From: Pedobacter sp. FW305-3-2-15-E-R2A2
GTDB taxonomy: Bacteria > Bacteroidota > Bacteroidia > Sphingobacteriales > Sphingobacteriaceae
NCBI RefSeq assembly: GCF_038446955.1
Contig: NZ_CP151803.1
Span: forward strand, 2,728,001 to 2,792,000
Length of the DNA: 64,000 nt
Reading direction: 5' to 3'
A program made the translations under genes and the position numbers. A model generated the notes under the pieces. It did not search any database and was not told where the DNA came from. It saw only the letters and a program-made list of their open reading frames with translations. Positions 56,382 to 64,000 of the stretch are shown here, in pieces. Each line of letters starts with the position of its first letter. Within the stretch, counting starts at the first letter, position 1.

Positions 56382-56397
56382 TATAAGCGAGAATCTT

Positions 56398-58030
56398 ATG
56401 ATGGAAAAAGATATAATACAGCAATATAAGACACAATTATCTTCGATCGTGTCGGAGATCTTTCAGATGAAACTGGAAGAAATAGACCGGTCGTTACTGC
56501 CTTTCGATTATGATTTTGACTCGGTACAAATGATCCAGTTTGTGAGGGAGTTTAATGAAACTTTCGGTCTGGATATCAAAATGGGCCAGATGTTTGTCGC
56601 CGACGATTTCGGGGCTTTATTTAACCTCCTTGAAAATGCATTGCTGCAAAAGGCAAGGACAGCAAGTGAAGAATCCGGACAAGTCCAGGCCCCTGAGCCG
56701 GAAATTCGTTACCCATTATCGGAGGGGCAAAAAGGTTTGTTTTTTATCCAGCACTTTGATCCGGATCATACTGCCTATAATATTCCTGTTGCTTTTACGC
56801 TAAATCTGGATGTTCCCGAATCTATTCTTTCGGAAGCATTGGCACTGATGCTGACTACACATCCCATTTTGAGGATGAACTTTTTTAACGATCAGGAAAG
56901 CGCCGAGCTTTATCAATGTGAAAATGGACGGGCAACTGTGCCTTTGATTTATAACAGAGAGGGAAGCGAGAAAGTGCATCAGGAAGGATGGTTGTCATTA
57001 CAGCGAAAACCATTCGACCTTAAAAATGATTGCCTGTTGCGGTTATATGCCGGTGTTGATGCTGTTAAGCAAAGCACATCCCTGCTCTTTGTGATTCATC
57101 ACATCGTGTTTGACGGAACATCGAGTATCTTTTTTGTCAGGTCATTTCTCGAAAAGATCGAATACCTGATGAAAGGGGAGAAATGTAGCGATCAAGCGGA
57201 AGACCTTGCTTTTTTTGATTATGTGAACTGGGAACAAGCTTACCTGAACAGTGAAAAGGCAAATGAAAATCATTTGTTCTGGAAAGAGAAACTGAGCGGG
57301 CAATTACCGGTATTATCTCTGCCTTTTGATCAGCTGTTTTCAAAGGATCAGGACTCCAAAGAAATGGCTTCAGAAACACTCATTCTGGATGCAGCAGCAT
57401 TGGACAAATTAAAGATCCTGGCGAGGGAGTTGAAAGTCAATTTGTCGGTATTGCTGTTGAGCGTATACAATGTATTTCTGAATAAAATAACCGGCGATGA
57501 AGATATTATTGTGACCACACCAACCGCCGGACGTCCTAAGAAGGAACATGAACAGGGGATTGGCTATTTCATCAACATGATGATCGTCAGGAACCGGGTT
57601 TCAGCTAAAGCTTTCTTTAATGATTTTGTAAACGAAGTAAAACTTCAGTTTGTTCATGGTATTGATCACGCCGCCTATCCTTTTCCAAAACTCGTTTCGG
57701 AATTCGGCTTAGGTAAAGCACATGAAAACGGATCTGTACTTCGGGCGGGTTACCTGTATCAGAATTTCTTTGATGCGATGCTTGATAAAAAAGAAGGGAT
57801 TTATGAACAGGCAGAGATGCTGACTGATTTGTTCCAGGAAAGTGAAGAAGATTACCTGATTGAGGTCTGCGACTTCAGAAAAGAGCTCCGGATCAATTTA
57901 AAATATAACAGGCATTTGTTTCAGGAACTGACGATCAAACGCCATCTGGGCTATTTCAAAAAACTGCTGACCGAAGTTCAGAAAGATTTTAAAAAGGAAA
58001 TTAAAGACTATGACCTTGTACCTGAAGCAG
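56398..58030 (+). other. NRPS entry: ACP11 and condensation domain C1
   Basis: Residues 1-84 are an acyl carrier domain with the motif YDFDSVQM (Ser42). This is a PKS-type carrier missing from the end of the preceding protein, so the KS11-ACP11 module is split over two polypeptides. C1 (about 102-541) has intact HHxxxDG (His234, His235, Asp239) and should link the polyketide acyl chain to the amino group of the A1-loaded residue. Confidence 0.85.
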
Positions 58031-61000
58031 AAAGTCATCAATTATTTTCAGAATGGAACAATACCGATGTTGGTTATCTGAATGATGTACTCATTCATGA
58101 ATTGTTTGAAAAACAGGTCTTACAAAGCCCGGAAAAGGTTGCCCTCGTATATGAAGGGGAGGAACTCAGCTATTTTGAGCTGAACCGGAAAGCAGATCAG
58201 CTGGCCCGGTACCTCAGCAGTAAAGGGGTAAAGGACAACGCCCTGGTGGCCATATGTGTAGACCGCTCGTTGGAGATGATGATTGGTTTGTTGGGAATTT
58301 TGAAAGCCGGCAGTGCCTATGTGCCATTGGATTTCAGCTATCCTATAGACCGTTTACAATATATACTGGATGATTCAGGGGCAGGTTTTTTACTTGCAGC
58401 AACGGAAGTGCTGGAACTTTTTCCGGCTGGAGGCAGTTATTTGCCTTTGTGTCTGGACGAAGACACCTGGCAAAGTGAACTGATCGTGCAAGAGGCCAAT
58501 GAATTAACAGACCCTGTTCCGAATCGCCCTGCGACAAAACAAAGCACGGAATCTCTTGCCTATGTGATCTATACTTCAGGATCTACAGGCAAACCAAAGG
58601 GCGTTGGCGTAAGGCATCGGAATGTGATGAATTTCTTTAAAGGGATGGATTTGAAGGTTGGAAATGAAGAAAGTCAGGAAGTCTGGCTGGCGGTAACCAG
58701 CATCAGCTTTGACATTTCTGTACTGGAACTCTTCTGGACGATCTGCAAGGGAAGTAAAGTGGTCATTCAGCCAGACCGGCCGGTTTATAAAACGGAGAAG
58801 GCAAATATGGATTTCAGTCTCTTCTTTTTCGCGGCACAGGAAGAGGTTACCCATTGCAATAAATATGAATTGTTATGCAATGCGGCGCGATTTGCCGATC
58901 AGCATGGTTTGTCCGGTGTCTGGATTCCGGAACGTCATTTTCATACTTTTGGTGATCAGTTTCCCAATCCCTCCGTCGCCGCTGCTGCTGTGGCCGTATT
59001 GACCAAAAAAATAAAGATCCGGGCCGGAAGCGTGGTACTTCCTCTACACGATCCGGTGAGGGTTGCAGAAGAATGGGCGATGGTTGATCACCTTTCTGAA
59101 GGCCGTGTTGAGCTGTCTTTTGCTTCCGGCTGGCATCCAAACGATTTTATATTTTCGCCGGAAGACTATGAGCAACGTCATCAGAAGATGCGCGAGAAAC
59201 TGGTGGAGGTAAAGAATTTATGGGAGGGCGCTGCATACATTCGTAAAAATGGTACAGGACATGATTTTAAGGTGCAGATCCACCCTAAACCGGTACAGCA
59301 ATCACTACCGGTATGGATCACTGCGGCCGGGAATCCGGAGACTTTCATTTATGCCGGTTCTATAGGAGCGAACCTGTTAACCCATTTGCTTGGCCAGAAT
59401 AAAGAAGAGCTGGGAGAGAAAATTAAACTTTATCGCCGTTCCTTAACGGAGCATGGTTTCGATGCAAATCATGGTAAAGTGGCTTTAATGCTGCATAGTT
59501 TTGTTTCTGAAGATCTGCAGCTGACTAAAGAGGTGGTTCGGGAGCCTTTCAAAAACTATTTACGTCATTCTGTGGATTTAATAAAACCTTTGGCGAAACA
59601 GGCGGGCTTAGACATGGAGAAAGATCTGGAAGCCATTGTTGAAATGGGTTTCGAGCGGTATTTTCTAACAAGCGGTTTATTCGGGACCCCGGAATCGTGT
59701 ATGTCCCGGGTTTGGGAATTTACTGAAATCGGAGTCGACGAAATTGCCTGCCTGGTGGATTATGGCATTGACAACGATACCATCATGTCTAATTTGCCAA
59801 ATCTGGTTAAACTTCAGCAATTGCTGAGACAATCGGCACTGCATCAGCGTTTTTTACAAAAGAAGCTGAACAAACCCTGGGTTCCCGAAGAAAATATCAG
59901 ACAACAAAGCGTTACTCACCTGCAATGTACGCCTTCATTTGCTCAGGAGCTGGTCACGCATCCCGGAGGTCAGATTGCCATAGGGCAGTTGAAAAAGTTA
60001 CTGGTTGGCGGGGAGGCTTTAAGCCCGTCGATGGCTGCCGATATTTTTAATTGTGGTCTGAGCAGGATTTTCAACATGTACGGACCTACAGAAACCACCA
60101 TCTGGTCTACCGTAAAAGCTTTGGGACCTGATGAGCAGATTACGATTGGCGGACCTATTGCCAATACACAAATTTATATCCTCAGTCCGGAAAATGAACT
60201 GGTGCCAATTGGGGTGACCGGAGAGTTGTGCATAGGAGGTGATGGTGTAACGACAGGTTACCTGAACAGGAAATCATTAACCGACGAAAAGTTTATCGAC
60301 AATCCCTTTGACAGTGGTAAACTTTTGTACCGGACCGGTGATCTGGCGAGGTGGCTGCCTGAAGGGGAAATTGAATGCCTGGGCAGGATTGACAATCAGA
60401 TCAAATTACGAGGACACCGGATTGAACTTGGAGAAATAGAAAATGCCTTGTCCGCCCACGAATCCATACAAAATGCAGTAGTGATTGTAAAGGAGCAAGG
60501 GGAGGGCAAACAATTACTGGCCTATTATGTACCTGTTCAGACAGAAAATCTGCAACCTGCTGCATTGAAAATTTTCCTTCAGAAATCCCTGCCGGATTAC
60601 ATGGTCCCATCGCTGTTTATTCCAATCGCACAAATTCCGCTAACCCTGAACGGAAAGGTAAACCGTAAGGTACTGGAACAACAAGACATCATATATGGAG
60701 GAGATCAGGAATATCGGGCACCGGGCAATGATGTGGAGAAAAACCTAGTCAGGATCTGGAAAGAGGTCCTTGGACTGGATAAAATAGGCGTTTCCGACAA
60801 TTTCTTTGAACTTGGAGGCGATTCCATTAAAAGCATACAGGTGATCAGTAAAGCCAATCAAATGAACATTCATTTGACAACCAGACAGCTTTTTGACTAC
60901 CAGACGATAGAAAAACTTGCTCCTCACAGTCTGGTGAAACAGATCCATGAAGAGCCGGAAATCTTGACCGGAGCAGTTGGGTTAACCCCGGTTCAGCAGT

Positions 61001-64000
61001 ATTATTTTTCACTGAATCATCCGAAGGTCAGTCATTTCAATCATGCTGTACTTTTAGAAATAGATAAGAAGATCAGTACCGAACAGCTAAAATTCGCTTT
61101 TTCGAAGATCTGTGCACAGCACGATGCTTTTCAGCTTCGCTTCAAAAAAGAGGGAGCGCACTGGCATCAGCAATTTAGTGCAGATGCATTGTCGCCGGAC
61201 TTTCTGGAAAGCTATGACCTGAGCGCTGTTAGCACTGATGTATTGGATACCGCTATTGAAAATGTGAGCGGGCGTTTACAGGCGAGTCTCGATATCGCAG
61301 AAGGACCGCTCATCCGCGCAGGGCACCTGTTATTGGCTGAGGAGCAGTCTAATCACAGGCTGCTGATTACTATCCACCATCTCGTGATCGATGGTATTTC
61401 CTGGCGGATTCTGATCTCCGATCTTTTGACACTGTTGAGCACATCGGAAGCGGTTTTGCCAGCCAAAACTACTTCCTATCAGTATTGGTCGGCATCACTT
61501 TCCAGGTATGCTTTTGAAGACGAAATTAAGAAAGAGCAAGGCTATTGGCTGAAACAGGCAGCTGCCAGCGGGTCTTTACCTAAACTGCTCGATGTTCAGA
61601 AACCGCTTGAAAAAGCGAATCGGATATTTGCCCGGATCAATACATCGCTATATCAGCAACTCATCACGGTATGCAATCAGGCCTATCGTACTCAAATCAA
61701 TGACCTCATTATCTCTGCACTGTATTTGTCTTATCGGGAATGGTCGGGAAGAGAATTGATGCCGGTATATATGGAAGGACATGGGAGGGAAGAGTTATTT
61801 GAAGATGTCGATATCAGTCGCACTACCGGTTGGTTTACCAGCATCTTTCCGGTTTTGATTGATGCTCCTGCAAGTAAAGACCTGCCATCTTATATCAAAA
61901 CGGTAAAAACGATATTGAGGGCAATTCCAAACAAAGGCATTGGTTATGGCATCTTAAAATACTTAAAAAGAGAGAACGGATTACATGACGCTGCGGTGCC
62001 GGAGTTGATGTTCAACTACCTCGGGGATCTTAGTTTACCTCCTGAAGCTACCGGATTATTGGCCCTTGCAGAAGAGTCCTTTGGAAATATGGTGGCACCG
62101 GAGAACAGGAGTGAGGATATCCTCGTGAACGGAATGGTGACCAAAGAAGGCTTGACTTTCGAGTTTAAGACAGCGTATGCATTGAAAAACGGATTGATGC
62201 TGGAACAATTCGCCACTTTATTTGAACAGCAGCTGACTGCCGTAATCGCACATTGTGCCAACCCTTCCAGTTTTGGTTTTACTCCTTCAGATTTTCCGCT
62301 ATTAAACTGGGATCAGGGAGAACTGGACAGGTTCTTATCCGAATCCCATGGCAAAGAGCGGCAGCAGGAGATCGTTCATATCTATCCGCTTTCTGCCTTA
62401 CAGGAAGGCATCCTGTTTGAAACCATGTTATCTCCAGATTCGATGATCTACAAAAGTCAGATGATCCTGACTTTATCGGAAGAGATCGATCTGAATGCGC
62501 TTGAGGCAGCTCTGGAGAAAGTTACCAATGAATATGATGTCTTAAGAACTTCATTTTATCATGAAGGATTGGTTGCTCCGGTTCAGGTCGTATATAAAAC
62601 AAGGACGCTGGAAATTGAGAAATATACATTAAGTGATGCTGACCGGGACCAGCAGCTGGAGGTATTGGTGAAAGGCATCCGGTCACAACGCTGGGATTTA
62701 AGTAAGGACCAGCTGCTGAAAGTGGCGGTGGTTAAATACTCAGAACAGGAAAGTAAACTGATCTTAACCCGCCATCACATGATATTAGACGGTTGGTCGA
62801 ATGGCATTTTCTCCGGAGCTTTACTGTCGGCTTATATTGCGTTAAAGAATGCAAAACAGCTTGCTTTAGCTACCAGTCTTCCTTATTATAAATACATTGA
62901 GGCACTTCAGCAAATGGATTCCGGTAAAGCCGAACAATTCTGGTCCGGATATTTATCTGACATTAGCACCAGGGCAGTATTGCCATTGTCTGGCCTGTCG
63001 GAAAGCAACATGCCGCAAAGCCGGCAGTCTTTTAAGGAATTGTCTTTTCTTGTTTCTGAAGAATTAACCAAACGGTTAAAAGTATTTTCGAGGAAGGAAC
63101 ACATTACTTTGAATAGTTTGATCCAAAGCTGTCTGGCCTTGATGTTGTGTAAGCTTTCCGGCGAAAAAAATATACTGCTGGGAGATGTCAGCTCAGGTCG
63201 GACATTGTCGGGAATAGATTTGTCGGATATGGTTGGTTTGCTCATCAATACCACACCAGGGTATTTTAACATCAATGCCGATGAAAGTGCAATTGACTTT
63301 TTACACCGCAATCAGAACTCACTACAGGAGAAACTGGAATACGAACATACCCCTTTATCTTTGATTCATCAGTATGCACAATTGAGCAATAATGAGCAGC
63401 TGTTTCAGGTTTTGTATGCTTATGAAAATTTCCCCGTAAATGAATCCGCGATCACAGACCTATCTTCTTCATTTAAAAATCTCGAGGCGCTGGAAGAAGA
63501 TCATTATCCGCTCGCGTTCAATTGTAAAGTTTCAGAAGTCTTTACCATAGGCATCAAATACGACGAATTTTATTATGACAGCGAAACTGCAGAAAGGTTT
63601 TTTAAATACCTGGAGCATGTAATAGATCAGGTCCTGAGGCATCCGGAAGGATTGTTGTCATCTATTGACTTGCTGACTGCGGTAGAAAGAAAGCAACTGC
63701 TTGTGGAATGGAACGATACTTTTGAACCTTATCCGGAGGCAAAGACATTTATCGATCTCTTCGAAGAGCAGGTGCTGAAGAGCCCGGATCATATTGCTTT
63801 GGTATTTGAAGGAGAGCAACTGACTTATAAAACATTAAACGAACGTTCAAATCAGCTGGCAAATTATTTAAGGAACACTTATCACATTAAACCCGACGAC
63901 TTTATCGGGATCAAGCTGAAACGCAGTGAAGCGGTGATTGTGACGATACTGGCTGTTTTAAAATCCGGCGCGGCTTATATTCCGATTGATTTTGAATATC
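56398..64000 (+). CDS. Nonribosomal peptide synthetase with embedded luciferase-like monooxygenase (partial)
   Basis: The frame starts at ATG 56398, 16 bases after the PKS stop, and stays open to the window edge, giving at least 2,534 residues; the C-terminus is missing. Domain order: ACP (Ser42), C1 (HHIVFDG at 234-240), A1 with an inserted luciferase-like monooxygenase (insert at about 804-1141), PCP1 (ELGGDS, Ser1476), epimerase (HHLVIDG at 1660-1666, EGHGRE, TGWFTSIFP), C2 (HHMILDG at 2126-2132) and the start of A2. The A1 pocket reads D-I-L-Q-L-G-M-I-W with Lys1420, essentially the glycine code. It continues the PKS assembly line: the leading ACP accepts the chain from the terminal KS, C1 joins it to glycine, and C2 adds a second, unknown amino acid. 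A second ATG directly follows the first (56401). Confidence 0.93.
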   Translation, partial: MMEKDIIQQYKTQLSSIVSEIFQMKLEEIDRSLLPFDYDFDSVQMIQFVREFNETFGLDIKMGQMFVADDFGALFNLLENALLQKARTASEESGQVQAPEPEIRYPLSEGQKGLFFIQHFDPDHTAYNIPVAFTLNLDVPESILSEALALMLTTHPILRMNFFNDQESAELYQCENGRATVPLIYNREGSEKVHQEGWLSLQRKPFDLKNDCLLRLYAGVDAVKQSTSLLFVIHHIVFDGTSSIFFVRSFLEKIEYLMKGEKCSDQAEDLAFFDYVNWEQAYLNSEKANENHLFWKEKLSGQLPVLSLPFDQLFSKDQDSKEMASETLILDAAALDKLKILARELKVNLSVLLLSVYNVFLNKITGDEDIIVTTPTAGRPKKEHEQGIGYFINMMIVRNRVSAKAFFNDFVNEVKLQFVHGIDHAAYPFPKLVSEFGLGKAHENGSVLRAGYLYQNFFDAMLDKKEGIYEQAEMLTDLFQESEEDYLIEVCDFRKELRINLKYNRHLFQELTIKRHLGYFKKLLTEVQKDFKKEIKDYDLVPEAESHQLFSEWNNTDVGYLNDVLIHELFEKQVLQSPEKVALVYEGEELSYFELNRKADQLARYLSSKGVKDNALVAICVDRSLEMMIGLLGILKAGSAYVPLDFSYPIDRLQYILDDSGAGFLLAATEVLELFPAGGSYLPLCLDEDTWQSELIVQEANELTDPVPNRPATKQSTESLAYVIYTSGSTGKPKGVGVRHRNVMNFFKGMDLKVGNEESQEVWLAVTSISFDISVLELFWTICKGSKVVIQPDRPVYKTEKANMDFSLFFFAAQEEVTHCNKYELLCNAARFADQHGLSGVWIPERHFHTFGDQFPNPSVAAAAVAVLTKKIKIRAGSVVLPLHDPVRVAEEWAMVDHLSEGRVELSFASGWHPNDFIFSPEDYEQRHQKMREKLVEVKNLWEGAAYIRKNGTGHDFKVQIHPKPVQQSLPVWITAAGNPETFIYAGSIGANLLTHLLGQNKEELGEKIKLYRRSLTEHGFDANHGKVALMLHSFVSEDLQLTKEVVREPFKNYLRHSVDLIKPLAKQAGLDMEKDLEAIVEMGFERYFLTSGLFGTPESCMSRVWEFTEIGVDEIACLVDYGIDNDTIMSNLPNLVKLQQLLRQSALHQRFLQKKLNKPWVPEENIRQQSVTHLQCTPSFAQELVTHPGGQIAIGQLKKLLVGGEALSPSMAADIFNCGLSRIFNMYGPTETTIWSTVKALGPDEQITIGGPIANTQIYILSPENELVPIGVTGELCIGGDGVTTGYLNRKSLTDEKFIDNPFDSGKLLYRTGDLARWLPEGEIECLGRIDNQIKLRGHRIELGEIENALSAHESIQNAVVIVKEQGEGKQLLAYYVPVQTENLQPAALKIFLQKSLPDYMVPSLFIPIAQIPLTLNGKVNRKVLEQQDIIYGGDQEYRAPGNDVEKNLVRIWKEVLGLDKIGVSDNFFELGGDSIKSIQVISKANQMNIHLTTRQLFDYQTIEKLAPHSLVKQIHEEPEILTGAVGLTPVQQYYFSLNHPKVSHFNHAVLLEIDKKISTEQLKFAFSKICAQHDAFQLRFKKEGAHWHQQFSADALSPDFLESYDLSAVSTDVLDTAIENVSGRLQASLDIAEGPLIRAGHLLLAEEQSNHRLLITIHHLVIDGISWRILISDLLTLLSTSEAVLPAKTTSYQYWSASLSRYAFEDEIKKEQGYWLKQAAASGSLPKLLDVQKPLEKANRIFARINTSLYQQLITVCNQAYRTQINDLIISALYLSYREWSGRELMPVYMEGHGREELFEDVDISRTTGWFTSIFPVLIDAPASKDLPSYIKTVKTILRAIPNKGIGYGILKYLKRENGLHDAAVPELMFNYLGDLSLPPEATGLLALAEESFGNMVAPENRSEDILVNGMVTKEGLTFEFKTAYALKNGLMLEQFATLFEQQLTAVIAHCANPSSFGFTPSDFPLLNWDQGELDRFLSESHGKERQQEIVHIYPLSALQEGILFETMLSPDSMIYKSQMILTLSEEIDLNALEAALEKVTNEYDVLRTSFYHEGLVAPVQVVYKTRTLEIEKYTLSDADRDQQLEVLVKGIRSQRWDLSKDQLLKVAVVKYSEQESKLILTRHHMILDGWSNGIFSGALLSAYIALKNAKQLALATSLPYYKYIEALQQMDSGKAEQFWSGYLSDISTRAVLPLSGLSESNMPQSRQSFKELSFLVSEELTKRLKVFSRKEHITLNSLIQSCLALMLCKLSGEKNILLGDVSSGRTLSGIDLSDMVGLLINTTPGYFNINADESAIDFLHRNQNSLQEKLEYEHTPLSLIHQYAQLSNNEQLFQVLYAYENFPVNESAITDLSSSFKNLEALEEDHYPLAFNCKVSEVFTIGIKYDEFYYDSETAERFFKYLEHVIDQVLRHPEGLLSSIDLLTAVERKQLLVEWNDTFEPYPEAKTFIDLFEEQVLKSPDHIALVFEGEQLTYKTLNERSNQLANYLRNTYHIKPDDFIGIKLKRSEAVIVTILAVLKSGAAYIPIDFEY
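58090..60690 (+). other. Glycine-type adenylation domain A1
   Basis: A3 is YTSGSTGKPKGV near residue 725 and A4 is SISFDISVLELFW (specificity residues Asp772, Ile773, Leu776). The domain resumes after an insertion with Gln1176, Leu1202, Gly1204, Met1227, Ile1235 and Trp1236, and ends with Lys1420 in NGKVNRK. Aligned by hand to GrsA, the pocket is DILQLGMIW+K. The established glycine code is DILQLGLI, so glycine is the expected substrate, with one conservative change. Confidence 0.8.
58807..59820 (+). other. Luciferase-like monooxygenase domain inserted in A1
   Basis: About 338 residues interrupt A1 between motifs A4 and A5. The insert starts MDFSLFFFAAQEEV and contains GVWIPERHFHTFGDQFPNP, IRAGSVVLPLHDPVRVAEEW, LSEGRVELSFASGWHP and LPVWITAAGNPETF. 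All are signatures of the FMN-dependent luciferase-like monooxygenases found within NRPS/PKS proteins (TIGR04020 type). It probably oxidises the substrate tethered to PCP1. Confidence 0.85.
60715..62310 (+). other. PCP1 and epimerization domain
   Basis: PCP1 has NFFELGGDSIKS (Ser1476). The next domain is an epimerase rather than a C domain: it has IHHLVIDGISWRIL, MEGHGREELFEDVDISRTTGWF, GYGILKYL and ELMFNYLGD in the expected order. The active His1661 and the Glu of EGHGRE are retained, so it looks functional. Its location after a glycine-specific A domain is unexpected. Confidence 0.85.
62370..64000 (+). other. Condensation domain C2 and start of adenylation domain A2 (truncated)
   Basis: C2 begins with IYPLSALQEGILFE, the style of a DCL condensation domain that follows an epimerase, and has intact RHHMILDGWS (His2126, His2127, Asp2131). 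A2 begins near 63740 (FEEQVLKSPDHIALVFEGEQLTYKTLNER) and is cut by the window before any specificity residue, so its substrate cannot be predicted. Confidence 0.85.

Noticed and set aside
58807..59820. Luciferase-like domain as a separate gene with its own start at 58807
   Set aside because: It is in frame with A1 on both sides with no stop, and A-domain motifs resume afterwards, so it is an insertion within the adenylation domain.

Overview
The window most likely comes from a Bacteroidota genome, probably of the Sphingobacteriaceae/Chitinophagaceae kind. This is inferred from gene content (a secreted DUF4091/GH123-like protein, a small protein with a Bacteroidota-style double-glycine leader, a DUF1826 protein), from AT-rich intergenic DNA and from mostly absent Shine-Dalgarno sequences. 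The species cannot be named from sequence alone.

Positions 1-5000 hold scattered single genes: a DUF1826 protein (-), a secreted glycosidase-like protein (+) behind a candidate LacI-family operator, a small leader-bearing peptide (-), and a divergent LCM-type methyltransferase (+). Positions 5043-10466 are a three-gene operon with overlapping reading frames. It encodes the SMC-like complex jetA-jetB-jetC (equivalent to mksF-mksE-mksB) of Wadjet/MksBEF type, and no jetD/mksG nuclease gene is present. Facing it, and sharing a hairpin terminator, is a minus-strand operon (14146 to 10483) of a PlsC-like acyltransferase, a class I methyltransferase and a membrane-anchored patatin-like phospholipase.

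From 14364 to the end of the window lies a biosynthetic gene cluster of trans-AT polyketide synthase/NRPS type. One uninterrupted gene (14364-56381) encodes a 14,005-residue PKS. It has a GNAT loading module, then ten complete extension modules and a terminal lone ketosynthase: 11 KS, 11 ACP, 6 DH-like, 7 KR and 2 C-methyltransferase domains, with no AT, ER or thioesterase. The protein has grown by internal duplication: a block of about 6.7 kb (KR-ACP-KS-DH-ACP-KS) and a KR-MT-ACP block each occur twice at high identity. Sixteen bases downstream begins an NRPS (56398 to beyond 64000). It opens with the ACP that the lone terminal KS lacks, then has C, a glycine-type A domain with an inserted luciferase-like monooxygenase, PCP, an epimerase, a second C and the start of a second A domain.

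The inferred assembly logic is as follows. GNAT loads an acetyl-type starter, the PKS extends and methylates the chain using a separately encoded acyltransferase, and the chain is condensed with glycine. The glycine is probably oxidised on the line at its alpha carbon, which would explain the epimerase after an otherwise achiral residue, and the chain then passes to a further amino acid. The free-standing AT, release domain and any tailoring genes must lie beyond the right edge or elsewhere, since none is seen in the 14 kb to the left.
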